In this document: piece after piece, positions 33,822-44,921 of the stretch
Position numbering within the stretch: position 1 is the stretch's first letter
Layout of the letters: each line of letters opens with the position of its first letter
Source of the DNA: Phycomyces blakesleeanus NRRL 1555(-)
Lineage: Eukaryota; Mucoromycota; Mucoromycetes; Mucorales; Phycomycetaceae
NCBI RefSeq assembly: GCF_001638985.1
Contig: NW_017265142.1
Span: 1,480,572 to 1,544,571, forward strand
Reading direction: 5' to 3'
Length of the DNA: 64,000 nucleotides
Made by a program: the position numbers and the translations under genes
Notes under the pieces: model-generated
The model's database searches: none
Seen by the model: only the letters and a program-made list of their open reading frames with translations
Told to the model about the DNA's origin: nothing

Positions 33822-34044
33822 TACGTTGTTGCTACAATCTTACTCACTCTTGCTCACGCACTCTTACAATTATTCTTACTTATACTCACACTTTCTCTCT
33901 CTATCTCCCCATCTTTTTCTGTCTTTTATTTTGGTATGTTTGATAATAAATATAATTGTAGTGTATAATAGAAATTTATTCAAAGAATATAAAAGCATTA
34001 ACAGTTAATACATATTTGAACTTATATTTTTAAATTAATAGAAT

Positions 34045-35215
34045 ATGTCTAACCAAAATGAAAGCTATCCCACTCGACGCACTCCTGCTGAGAGAGAGAT
34101 GACAAACTCTCTTGCCATCTTGCATCGTGACATGACCACTGTCATGAAAGACGTTGCTGATATCAAAGCAAAAACTTCGAACACTCCTGTGTCTGCTGTT
34201 TTGCAGAGTCAGCCGATGGCTTTAGTGCATGCTGTTGCTCCTGTGAGCATGGAAATGAATGTAGCTGGTTCTCCCACCATGGCTTCTGATGCAAAATCAG
34301 TCAACAAAACAAAAGCCTATGTATGTATCATACATATAGTAAATTATATCTTTAATAACTTACCAAGATTCAATAGAGACTTCTTTGGGAGCATTTGTGG
34401 GACCCTAAGTTCAAGCCAAAACATTTGGCTGAAATTCAAGCCAACAATGGCAAGCCAAGGTGGAACACGGTTGTCAACTTCAACCAGTCGCCAAACACTG
34501 AGCTGACAGAAAACCTCGTTGCCTACTTGGAAAGAAATTTCGTAGGAGCAGAACTGAGAAAAAGTGATGTTCGTGACTTTGTCTACACGAACTTCACTAG
34601 CAGAAAGCGTGCAGCTAATAAGTCTCAGGCTAAAAAGAAGTCAGACAATGCTTGCAACAGAAGGAGTAGCTGCGAAAAGGAGGTAAGTTATACTTTATTT
34701 ATTTATTATTTGAATAATTCTTATCTAAGTCATTAATTTAAAGCAAAAAAAGAAAACCAATTTAATATTTTCAACAGCACTTGAAACGTTGCAAAACAGC
34801 GTACCAGTCTAACAAGACTGCTATTGATGACGAGATGAAAAGAGATTGCTCTGGTCTCATTATAGAAGAGGCTATGTCTGTTGGTGAGTCAGACGATGGC
34901 ACTTCGCCTCATGTTTCTTATAGTGGGCTTCGTCTTTGTTGTCCAGATTGGAGAAGTGATGAGGTACTTAGTTTTTTGAAAGTTGAAATATTTAATTTAG
35001 TTAATATATTATATTGTATTATACTGAATAAAATATTAATGTCTTTAATATAGTACAACCACTTCATCACACTTGTTGACAACAAAGTGGTAGCTGATTT
35101 AGGCTTAAATAGTCATCAATTGCTGTCACGTACTTTTGGCGAAACTGTTGAAGGACCAGTCCCTGATGCAATTGCATCACAGTTTTCTCAGTGGGCTCTT
35201 AGAAACGGGCCCTAA
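34045..35215 (+). CDS. Element B partner protein, intact, 309 codons
   Basis: Four exons, all with lengths divisible by three and phase-0 introns: 34045-34320, 34377-34682, 34778-34963 and 35054-35215 (TAA). Introns are 56-95 bp with GTATGT, GTAAGT and GTACTT donors and TAG/CAG acceptors. Residues 1-92 are polar with a short helix (ILHRDMTTVMKDVADIKAK). Residues 93-194 hold the core shared with element A: LWDPKFKPKHLAEIQANNGK, SPNTELTENLVAYLERNF, VYTNFTSRKRAANK, with a basic end that suggests nucleic-acid binding or nuclear import. The rest has CPDWRSDE and an end SQFSQWALRNGP. No known domain. An intact frame beside a dead transposase is notable. Confidence 0.75.
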
Positions 35216-35368
35216 ATAAAGTTTATATTTTTTGTTCTTTTTTTCTTCATTCATAACGTCTTATACTTTAAATAACCAAAAAAATGCATAAAGAGGCATT
35301 ACTTGTTCTTTGTTTTTTATTTAATTATTCTCATAAAAAATTATAGTGCATAATTATTCATAAAGGCT

Positions 35369-38300
35369 TCAGGCATAGTATTTTTTTGGCATAGGAATGA
35401 CCAGCATTCTTTCTTCGTTCATATCAGTTACATCTACAGCAGTTGCGACCTCTAAGTGTATGCGATGTACAGGCAAGATGCTGTGATAATTATCAGCAGA
35501 GAATTCTGGCAAGCAGATTGCAATACCTTCATCTCTGTGTTCATTGTCATTTGTCGAATTATACCATCGGATGTATGCAAAAAAATGCTGGTCTTGATGT
35601 AATGTTGATGCTCGGTGGTTTGGATGAGGAGGCAGAGTAAATGAATGTATAAAAAGATACTGAATTTGTCCGGTATATAGGCTTGAAGTTCGGCCATTGC
35701 TGCTACAGAAGAAAGCTTGAACAAGTGACCCGCGCTTACCAGAACTGTTGTTCCCAATATATGTTTGGCCAAGGAGATCAATTGATTTCAATTTTGTGAT
35801 TCGGTTATTTACAAAATATTGTGACAATCTGGCACCGTGGTAAGAAATGAGATTGGGCATGGCATAGGCGATTTTATAATAATCTAACAATTGAGGATAA
35901 TCAATATCACTCATTGTTGATTCTTTTAAGAACTGTAAAGGAAAGGTGGATGGGGGGAGTGGTTCATTGCCTTTGATAGGTGCTGCTCGACTTAAGGATG
36001 AGTCTACAAATTGTTGCAGTCAGAAAGGTTGTTGGTTGGTTGGAGCATAAGTGGCATAGGTCGTTATAGGTGCAGTTGTAGAGGTAAGTTTTTCAAAAAG
36101 AGGAAGGAATGGAATGAGGCTTGGACATGATAACGTATTTCATACGTAATCAGCTTTGTATGCGTCTGCAGTGAATTTTGTCATATAGGTTGTTTCAAAC
36201 CCGTCTATTCTGTTTGTCTTGTTATTCTTTAACAAACCATTGTATCTCTCAAAACCAAAGAGCCAATAGCCATACACGGGTCCAAAATCACGAATTGTGT
36301 CATGAAGATGGAGGTGCAGGTGCATGTTGCAGGTGAGGACTTCTGGTTCATATGTATCTTCACAAGATTGACAGAATTCTTGTAGATATCTGTGTGCTTG
36401 GTCTATTTCGATGAAACTGATTGACGGCTTTACAAGTATATGGCATGCTTTTACATAGTGCATCCAGCCATTGAACATATTGGACGGAAGAACTGGTTTT
36501 AGAAGCACGGGAGAGTACATCAATACCCAAAACTTCCACTCATCTGCTTTCATGTGGGAAAAGCCCTTTCCTATCTTCGTTTTCAGCTTGGTATAGTCGC
36601 TGGGCAATATCATTGTTGCTGCAACTGTCTGCATTGCAAGCAGATCATTGTTTTTCATTTTTTTGATTTTTGTCCATGTTTCAATCATTCTCTTTGGTGT
36701 TCCCAGAAAAAGATTATGCATGGGATCAATGATCGTTCCACGTACTAGATCAAAGTATCCAAGGTGATACAACTGCAACTATCGAACACCATATTCAACC
36801 CCCAGCTGCTGCCTTTCTGAGGGTGTACTCGCACTATTCCACTCCTCAGCATGCACACGGTTTGCTCTATCACTTCGATGGTGCCACTGGTCACAATCAA
36901 ATCCACGGAAATCGACAGAAGAAGTGCCTGGTAGATGAGAAAATTGATTGTCGCACTTGTAACAGGTGCATGTGCTGTTGTGCGCGGTGAACCCACTAGT
37001 CTTTCTGGCAGCAGGTATATCGCATGCAACCATCAATAAGGCTGCACGAACTGTTGCACCATCTGTTTGCTGGTAGGTGAGTATCTGTATTCCAAGATAG
37101 AGCTGTATCATTTCATCGACTAATGGCTTGAGATAATGATTGATCTCTTCTGATTTTGGCTCTTTTGGTCTGGGCATGAGGCCAACAAGGATTGTATTTT
37201 CTGCTTTAAAGTGCTCACTTCTAGGCAGGTTGTTAATCACCAGGTAGATAGCACCGCAGGAATAGCTAGTACCATCGAAAGGCTGGAACCAGTTGATGTT
37301 TAATGTCAGCATCAATGAACGAGGATGCTCAACAAAAATTTCATCATCATTGTCCTTCAAATCAGTCCAGGCTTCACCATCGTAAACATCACACAATGTA
37401 TCAGTGATCTTGAATTCTTGGTTCCAGTGCATGATCTTTTGCTCAAAATTGGGACAGAGGAAAAGAATTTTAAGAGCACGTGTGAGAGAATGATATATAT
37501 AAGACTTCTTTGCGACCAAACCACCAGACAATGATTGGACCATTAATTTGCAATTACAGGTGGTATGTGCACCAAGCTTTACGAAATCACAATTCAAAGG
37601 AGCAGGTACACTTTCCTCATACACCTTGTGGCAATCCTGACACACGACAAATCTCTTAATCCCTTTTGTCATGGCTGAGAATCCTGTCATGCTTTGGAGA
37701 CCAGAAAGACTCATGGGCAATTGGAAATCCTGCTCGTAAATCGACAAGAGCTTGTTGATGAACTCGATCAAGACAACAGTGCCCTTATTGACCACATAGC
37801 GGGAAGCAAACATTACCACAAAAGTAGCAATGAACCTGTGTACCGGATTTTCAGGCATATTTGGGGTGGCAAAAGGATCTATTGTAAAAAAAACAAAAAA
37901 AATTAACACCCCCCCCCTTTTTTCAGATTTTTCTTTTTTGGTTCTTTTCCTTGAATTTTTTTGGGTCTTTTTTTATTAGTTAATTAACACGGACTGACCT
38001 TCAGTATCGAATTCTTCGACTTCAATCTCAACAATATTCTCTTCATTGTCTTCACTTTCTTCACCACCATTGCTTTCTTCATCATTGTCATTTTCATCAC
38101 CATCACTGCTTTCACCATTCGACTCATTGCTAAAAGCAACCTCATCGTCAGAAATTGGGGCTCCTTCCCAAACAGGCGAGTTGGTCTGACCGCCCATTGC
38201 TTCCATGGGTCCAGTTTGTTGGTTTGATGTAGCTACATATAGAATTCAATTTTTAGTTTACTCCTCTTTTTATCACAATTAATGTTTCTTACTTTCAAAA

Positions 38301-38546
38301 TCAATATCCATGAGATTTCTTTGAACAGATACATCTATTGAAATAAAACATTATATAAAATAACCAAAATGAAAATGAAAATGAAAAACAAAACATACTT
38401 CTTTCACTTCTTTCCATGTCTTCATATCTTGCTCTTTTATTGTGACGCTGGAGGGTTTGTGTAGAAACAAAGCTGTAGCCTTGTTGATTATCACTGCATT
38501 TTGTGCAATAACACTTCTTATTATAAAGTTCAGAAGTAGAGGACAT
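35369..38546 (-). pseudogene. tnp2-B transposase of element B
   Basis: Start at 38546 (MSSTSELYNKKCYCTKC), with the same Cys/His cluster as tnp2-A. Short exons follow, then a very acidic exon (about 37985-38205), then MPENPVHRFIATF, CQDCHKVYEES, INWFQPFDGTSYSCGAIYL, VGLMPRPKEPKSEEINHYL, ARKTSGFTAHNSTCTC, DPMHNLFLGTPKRM, HLHLHLHDTIRDFGPVYGYW and a C-terminal end LVIPMPKKYYA at 35369. It is the most complete tnp2 copy of the A/B family. In-frame stops: TAG at 36779-36781 (tnp2-A has Trp), TGA near 36140 and TGA near 36025. Apart from these the frame is open, so inactivation looks recent. Confidence 0.85.
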
Positions 38547-38615
38547 GGTGTTTATTTTGTTATAAATGTTAAGATAAAAGGGAAACAAGTGTTACATTTA
38601 CTTTATTAGTTCAAA

Positions 38616-38622
38616 CTTTATA
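38616..38622 (-). promoter_or_regulatory. TATA box of tnp2-B
   Basis: TATAAAG on minus, about 70 bp before the ATG at 38546, conserved with element A. Confidence 0.5.
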
Positions 38623-39349
38623 ATAATAATAATAATGATAAAATAACTTGGATGGTTATTATATCCGAGCCAATAGAAAATTACAACATGAATTTATAAA
38701 CATGTACACCAAAAAACATGCTGAGATGAAAAATTGCTCTAAATATCCACATATAACCATGAACCTTCACACAAGGGTATTCAGGGTCATTTCTCCAGTG
38801 TTTGCCAAACCACTAGAGCTAGCATGGAAGTTGCTGTCAAACCGACCTACCTATAAGTATAGAAAAGTCTTAGTATGTATTTAATATCTTGTCACTTTTT
38901 ATTACTTACGCCTTCTTCAGCCCTCTCCTTCTCATACATTTTCACCACGTTGTCACCAATTCACATCTGCTTGAGTTGAGTCTCTACTTGCTCCAACTTT
39001 TCGCCAACATCACCCTCTACATCTTTTCTCCTCTCACACTTCAGACTAAAATTGCCATCCATGGCAACATATTGATAGTCGTCAATGGTCACATTGCTGT
39101 CAACCTGATATAAAAATACAACTTCAATACTTTGTTGCAAGTAAAATATGACATATTATTCACTTACATCTGGACAAGCAGGGCAACAGTTGGATTCCTG
39201 AAATCCAAACGAAAGCTTCTCTACCTTAGCCTCAATAATTATTGTAAGCCTGATGAAGACATGCAGAAGATTTTGGCAATATACCTTTGAGATCTGTCTC
39301 TATTTATTTTATTTTAACACAATATTTAAAATCGATTAGTGACACATAC

Positions 39350-39770
39350 TGTGAAGTTTTATAGAATAAAATCAACAGTAAAAAGATTGAGACGTATATA
39401 AGAATACTTTGAGACTGTATATAGGTTGTCTTTATTAAAGAATATAAAGTTGTCCTTTTTATATCAAAACACAATCTGCTTTGTCAGTCACATCTTAATT
39501 TCTTAAGTCTGAGTTCATTTAGATATTAGAGAGCTGGTACTGCTATGTTTATAATTTAATCTAATTGCAGTGTTCTCATATTAACTCAGTGCTTACTGAG
39601 CTGTCATAATTACAGTACTTACTGTAATTAATTATTGGTCTTATTGATTTACCATAAGTAAAATAAATAAATTATTCATTTGTTCTTGTAATGATAGCTG
39701 TTTTACTATAATAATAGAAATATGTTCTTAGATGTAATAAATCCAACAACCAAGTGTCTGGATCACCACA
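39350..39770 (+). mobile_element. Solo LTR-beta in the KDZ gene (plus)
   Basis: A 421-bp copy from TGTGAAGTTTTATAG to GTCTGGATCACCACA, with perfect duplications CATAC at 39345-39349 and 39771-39775. Same family as the copy in tnp2-C. Confidence 0.95.
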
Positions 39771-39952
39771 CATACTGATATATAATTTTTTTTCTTACCT
39801 CAGCACCCAGATTGATCTTATTGTACAGATCGGCCAAGCCCTGGCCAGAGATGGCAAGAACATCTTGCATGTCTCTCATAAACTCAAGAAGTCCGAAATG
39901 AATTGCATATTGGACATTGTTGAGGGAAGCAGGGAGCATACCCATCTCAACC

Positions 39953-40374
39953 TGTGGTGATCCAGACACTTGGTTGTTGGATTTATTACATCTAAGAACA
40001 TATTCCTACTACTATAGTAAAACAGCTATCATTACAAGAACAAATGAATAATTTATTTATTTTACTTATGGTAAATCAATAAGATCAATAATTAATTACA
40101 GTAAGTACTGTAATTATGACAGCTCAGTAAGCACTGAGTTAATATGAGGACACTGCAATTAGATTAAATTATAAACATAGCAGTACCAGCTCTCTAATAT
40201 CTAAATGAACTCAGACTTAAGAAATTAAGATGTGACTGACAAAGCAGATTGTGTTTTGATATAAAAAGGACAACTTTGTATTCTTTAATAAAGACAACCT
40301 ATATACAGTCTCAAAGTATTCTTATATATGTCTCAATCTTTTTTACTGTTGATTTTATTCTATAAAACTTCACA
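39953..40374 (-). mobile_element. Solo LTR-beta in the KDZ gene (minus)
   Basis: A 422-bp copy, almost identical to 39350-39770 but inverted. Flanks are CAACC (39948-39952) and TAACC (40375-40379), one mismatch. The 182 bp between the two LTRs is a KDZ exon, so this is two independent insertions, not one palindromic element. Confidence 0.9.
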
Positions 40375-41156
40375 TAACCAACTGCTCGGAAATGGACTTG
40401 CATCCGCAAAAAACAACCTCAAATGTTTCTGAGGCTGTATATACATATAGGATGTTAATATATTAATCTAAGGGCAGTTTTTCTTGAAAAATTAATAACG
40501 ATTGCTTACAATGCAAAAAAAACATGTAGATGTTTTTCTTAGAGAACTTTGTGCAAGAACAAAGGAAATGAGACAAAGGAGCAATAGCCTTCTTATTCAG
40601 ACAGCCATCCTTGCATCTTCCAAGGTAACGTTGAAAGGAACCAGCTAACTGGGGAAGCAAATCTACCCACTTGTTGTAGAGGCTTATTTTCTGGGTCTGA
40701 CTGGCTTCATATGTATCGAAATCAATTTCGACATTCAAGTCAGTCTGAGAAGCAGCAATGTTCTTGGAAGGCATTTCTACTGGGGCTATAGCCATGGTTC
40801 TTGCTCTCTTCTTGTGCGTATATGTATACTTTAGGCGAGAACTACTAAATTCCACCTCAGGAACAGATGGGTTTTCAGTGGGAATATAATTCAAACCACT
40901 TATTGGAACATCTTCAGAAAAGTAATCCAGTAAGAACTGAGGTACAGCTGTTCTCTGTCTTCTTTTGATAGTACGCTTGCTTGGGTTGTACATGTTTAAT
41001 TTGCTTGTTAAATTCAATAAAAAAATAAAGAGTAAAGGATTATGATACTCTAAATGAGTTCTGGTATTGGTAACTGATCGCATCACTAAAGTGAGCTGCT
41101 TTGTAAAGCTCAAGGGCTGTAGAAAACCATATGGTAGCACGAAATTGACTAATTTA

Positions 41157-41306
41157 GGAAAACTAGTAACAAGTAGTAAAATTATCAGCCTTATACTAAA
41201 TAACTAGATAATTAGATAACACTATGCAGTTAGCAAATGTGACAAATAATTTTGCAGGGGAAATTTGCACTTTGATAGGGAAATTGTTATCCAGATTTGT
41301 ACAGTG
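41157..41306 (-). repeat. KDZ right terminal inverted repeat
   Basis: Inverse partner of 24301-24450, ending TTTGTACAGTG at 41306, followed by the 8-bp duplication AAAACAAT at 41307-41314. Confidence 0.85.
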
Positions 41307-41455
41307 AAAACAATTATGATTACCAGCACAGAGCTTCTAAAAATGGTTTAAATTGCTCTAAATTTAGAAAGGCTAATAGGAGTTTTAAATATGTGCAAAG
41401 ATTTTGCAGATGTGCAATTTTTTTTGGAAATCCTTGCACATTATTTTCTATAGTG

Positions 41456-41819
41456 CTGAGATACATCAATGACTTATTATAAGCAAAATTATAACTCATA
41501 AACACATTTACTTTCTATATAAATATTTCATTGGAACTACACAAATTTAAATAATTAATCATACATTAATTATTCCAAGATCACATTGCTCTGATTAAGA
41601 CTCAAATAGGATCGATTACCTGACCCCAGTCATATAACTTTCCCTATCCAAAATAATATAAATAGCAGTAGTAGTTCAGTGTAGAAATCTCATCAAACTT
41701 TGATACCAAATCTTTCTCAATAAACAAACCCTACGCAAGTTCTCACAAATCTTTGTTCCTCATTTCAAATATTGAATTCTTCCTTTTACAGCTTCTTAAA
41801 AACTTCAACCACCACAACA
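41456..41819 (+). mobile_element. Solo LTR-alpha, right part, split by CACTA-C
   Basis: Continues from GAGATACATCAATG through CAAGTTCTCACAAA to the end CACCACAACA at 41819, following the second part of the LTR at 6176-6708. The outer flanks (ATATG before 16354, GTTGT after 41819) do not form a target duplication. Confidence 0.85.
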
Positions 41820-41824
41820 GTTGT

Positions 41825-42755
41825 CATGGGTATTGTGGCAGACTGCGTTTTCAAGCAGAGCAAGTATCTTCCTGCCCAAGTTTCTTGCTTGACAGTCAAT
41901 TATCTTGCATATATCTCTAAATATCGCACCTGTCATTCAGCTTTTATTATTGTGATAATACTGAAAGTTATACTCTAGGCCTGTTTTATAAAATCAGAAC
42001 ATTTAATATACCAAGAAAATTATTGATTTCAGCATATATAAATAGTGTAATAACTTATTATTCTTCTTGCCAAAGCAGTGAGGCTTTGCATATTTGCTAA
42101 TGATGAAAGGCTTCAGCTTCCAGAAGCTATCTGAGTTGCAAATCAATACAACTGTTAGTCAAACTTTATTGGCCTTTCAATCAGAAATTGCTGCTGTTGA
42201 TATGGTTGAAACCAGTAGCTGCTTATATAAAAGACCAGTTTTGTCAAAGTTGAAAATATCTTTTCTCTTATACATTCTCAACTTCTTCTTTATCTTTTCT
42301 ACTCTCAGATTGATTTCTTTAGTGTCTTTAGAAGCAGAGGAACTTTTGCCATGCATCTTTCTGCTTTTTACTGAGTCTCTTCTTCAACTTCACAATTCAC
42401 CCATCTAAGAAGCTCGGCATGTTTTCTTGTGTGATATTGTATTTGCTTACTGCAATTATCTTGGCATAGTTTTTGATTGAGTGAACATTGATTGGAACTG
42501 CTTTTCTCTCCATATCCAAAATAAACTGATAGACATCTTCTTCCAACTGAGAGTAGGTTGTCCCTTTGGTGAACATCTTCTTCAACTCATTTTTAGTTCT
42601 TTCTGCAAAAGCTTCAATATAGCTGCCTGGGATGGGAGCTTGGGCAAGTCAAATTGCTGTTTAGCTCAGACTCTCAACTGCTCCTGGTTAAGTCCATGTC
42701 TAGACTTATCGCAAATAGCAAGCTTCTGATTTCCATTAAGATAGACACAACTCAT
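41825..42755 (-). pseudogene. pogo/Fot-type transposase (CENP-B HTH, DDE_1), truncated
   Basis: From about 42754 (MSCVYLNGNQKL) a CENP-B-like helix-turn-helix region is visible: SRHGLNQEQLRV-stop-AKQQFDLP, with TGA for Trp at 42666-42668. It is followed by YSQLEEDVYQFILDMERK and INVHSIKNYAKIIA. The DDE_1 part shows DIFNFDKTGLLYKQ (first catalytic Asp, Glu replaced by Lys), LTVVLICNSDSFWKLKP and LGRKILALLENAVCHNTHDN, where the usual DN is EN. Several frameshifts and stops are needed to follow it. The sequence ends at the LTR border at 41820, so the 3' part was lost there. Confidence 0.8.
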
Positions 42756-43940
42756 GGCATGCTGTTGTTATTGGAAGAAGTGTATAAGATATTAAATACT
42801 CTATGCATGTTAAAAAAATAAAGTGATTGAAGGTATGTGAGTATGTGTGAGTGTGTGTTTAAAAAGAGTTTATAGTAAAAATATTTTTATGAATAAAGAT
42901 AACAGTAAAAATATGTTTTACAGTATTTCTTTTATATTAAGCATATTATTATTGAATAAAACATATTACTATTAAACAATACATAATGCTTATAATATAC
43001 CAATCATATTTTTTGTCTTTTAAAAGAAGTATAAGCTCATTTGTATAATATAAAGTGAAATATGGTAATACACTCAATTGGTTTTTATTATGTCTTAGAA
43101 GATATGTAAGCTTGATTAAGTTTTATTAGATTAAAAATATATAAAACAATCATTATCATCAATTTTTTACAGAGATGTTTCAAATAATGTTTCATTTATT
43201 ATTGGTTCTTAAGATTATATATCGTATTATAAAGATGTTATAATAGCTTGTTGAGCAAAAGAATATACAATTATTAATAGAATATATATCTTATATGTCT
43301 TATATTTTCTGTCTTTTCCTGTAGTGTTTGTCTATATAATATATAAATATCTAATTAATGAATGTAATTTTAAACAGCTTTTATTATTAATATATTTATT
43401 CATCTTTCTTTAAAATTATCATATTAGAAAGACAGAATGAAATTAGAGATCATGTGATTTAGCCCTTCTAATTGGTCACGTGTTCTCTAATTTACTTGCT
43501 ATTTATCACCAAAATAAAATGTAAAAACCTATACTACTTAGTAATTGTGTGCCGTACACTATTATCAGTAGGGAACAGTTACATAGAACTTAACGTAGCC
43601 CAATGGCCCCAACCCCCCCCCCTCCCACCACCCAAAGGGGAGGGAAGCAAAGCTCCTATTTTATTAAAATACTGACTTTATTTTATAGATCAACATCTTG
43701 TATTTAATGTATTTCTATATTCTTAATGACTTTTATTACTATTGATCTTGACATATAGAAAGTAATATATGATCATCTTGCTATGAGAAAAGCAGCAGTC
43801 ACATACAATGGAATTTTAATATTATAAAAAATTCAGAGTAAGAAAATATCACATTCAATTTAGTGATAGTGATGAAATTCTGTGACTTCTAACTATATTA
43901 TTAAATCGAGTGTTGACTGTAAGATAACCCAAATCAGAAT
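42756..43940. other. AT-rich spacer with inverted repeat and C-run
   Basis: No gene. An inverted repeat (TAGAGATCATGTGA against TCACGTGTTCTCTA) lies at about 43444-43491. A C-rich run with AACCCCCCCCCC lies at about 43609-43622 in otherwise AT-rich DNA. A decayed end similar to the MITE at 1694 (complement of CAGTCAACACTCG) lies at about 43900. Confidence 0.5.
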
Positions 43941-43944
43941 AATA

Positions 43945-44575
43945 AAAATCATCTTTTATTCTCTCTCTTATTTGCTATACTCCTGTGTTATTAAAGTTCA
44001 ACCAATTTGGCTACGTTTACAGTGAATTGAAAGATAGTATAAATCAGAAATAATATTATAGTAAAAGGAAGACAAGTGTCATGGCCAAATTCTTGTCAAT
44101 CAATTAGAATGGCAATTACATAGAATTCTCTTTTGAGAACAATGACCAAAATAATTTTGTTTTACTCACAAAAGAATTAGAAAGCACATAGTTTAACAAA
44201 AGTAAAATAGAAATCAAAACAGACATTTATAATGGCTGAGTAGATTTAGAAAAGATATAAAAGAGAATGTTATTTCATTTTATACAAGTTATATATCTTC
44301 TTACCCTCTTTTTATTCTTTTATCTTTGTTTATGATTCCCAGTGGGTTTGACCAATTTTGACAGTGTTATAGTAATGGAATAATAGCTCAGATCAAAAAC
44401 AATAGAAGTGTCGGACATTATTTTGATGAATCTGTAAAATCTGAAGATGGTTAACTGCAGTATAATGACTCTTCTTTTATTTAAATATAATATAATAGCT
44501 ACTGCGGATAATGTGCAGTATTAGTTTAGAAAACTATATAAGACAATTCAATTCATATCAATAAGAAATATCTTT
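43945..44575. repeat. Dispersed repeat, copy 2 (segments c, b inverted, a)
   Basis: 43945-44050 matches segment c at 1495-1610; about 44080-44395 matches segment b (890-1290) in reverse; about 44452-44572 matches segment a (743-848). The order and orientation differ from copy 1, which points to rearrangement or to separate elements inserted near each other twice. Confidence 0.6.
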
Positions 44576-44921
44576 TATAGTGTATTTTCTTAATAATTGT
44601 AAATTTCAAGATTTGTGTCAATTTTTTTATTTCAAATACTAATATATGAAAATGACATTAAATGTCCGCCAGTTTTTTAAAAAATCCTAAATATTGAACT
44701 TTATGCAGTCACAACTTTATATATTCATGACAAAAGATCTTTTAAACACTGAGTGATACATAGTATTACTATTTTAGAGGATTGATTCTTGTTGTCTGCC
44801 ATTATAAATAGAAAATCTAGTGTCAATATTTTTTTTCTCTGCTATTAAATTCAAATACTATGTTTTTTTCAAAACCTAAAAAGTGCTGTTGCAAATGTCA
44901 AAACTAAACATGTTTTCTGTT
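44576..44921. other. Spacer before solo LTR-alpha
   Basis: AT-rich, nothing recognised. CTGTT at 44917-44921 is the left target duplication of the LTR. Confidence 0.5.

Larger units (their letters stand above)
33540..38630 (-). mobile_element. Element B: two-gene convergent tnp2 transposon
   Basis: Same family as element A, inserted between KDZ exons. The partner gene is on plus and tnp2 on minus, with 153 bp between stops. KDZ coding sequence is seen up to about 33530 on one side and from about 38640 on the other, which brackets the ends. I could not identify terminal repeats or a target duplication, so the coordinates are approximate. Confidence 0.75.
28742..40993 (-). pseudogene. KDZ transposase gene, multiply interrupted
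   Basis: The start is placed at 40993 (MYNPSKRTIKRRQRT). The N-terminal exon has LYNKWVDLLPQLAGSF and a Cys cluster, like CxC domains of KDZ proteins. Then: MGMLPASLNNVQYAIHFG (39798-39956), a CCPACPD exon (about 39177-39290), the catalytic MDGNFSLK (39039-39062), SSAKHAMNQ (about 33003-33071), AESCTRHE and NVIYDVVCKL (31800-31990), FYAYAHV, CQVKLNPKYRDGFGLTDGE and ERL-stop-SYLN (30228-30380). A coiled coil (29524-29847) and an acidic tail (DDDNENNDDNDDN) end at 28742. Lesions: TGA for Trp at 30228-30230, further stops near 30308, 38960 and 28950, and three insertions in the gene (plus Tc1 in an intron). Confidence 0.85.
24301..41306 (-). mobile_element. KDZ transposon, 17 kb, inserted in CACTA-C
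   Basis: Inverted repeats of about 150 bp open CACCTTACAAATCTGGATAA (left) and the complement of CACTGTACAAATCTGGATAA (right). Perfect 8-bp flanks AAAACAAT lie at 24293-24300 and 41307-41314, as expected for a superfamily with 8-bp target duplications. The flanks rejoin the 3' region of CACTA-C. Inside, a KDZ (Kyakuja-Dileera-Zisupton) transposase on minus converges with a small unknown gene on plus. Later insertions are Tc1, element B and two LTR-beta copies; without them the element is near 9.7 kb. Confidence 0.85.
16519..41455 (+). mobile_element. CACTA-C: 24.9-kb CACTA element with nested insertions
   Basis: The left end is CACTGTAGAAAAT; the right end is the complement of CACTATAGAAAAT. 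Both lie exactly at the break in the LTR, with TG (or ATG/CTG) as short target duplication. The 3' flank of tnp2-C (TAAAATGGCTGTCTGAGTTAAA) matches that of tnp2-E (61960 region), whose element also ends in CTATAGTG at 62130, which links tnp2-C to this right end. The interior holds a MULE, an accessory gene, tnp2-C with an LTR-beta, and the KDZ transposon. Without insertions the element would be roughly 5-7 kb. Confidence 0.8.

Noticed and set aside
39350..40374. A single palindromic element with TGTG ends
   Set aside because: Each arm has its own 5-bp target duplication and the centre is a KDZ exon, so two LTR insertions explain it better.
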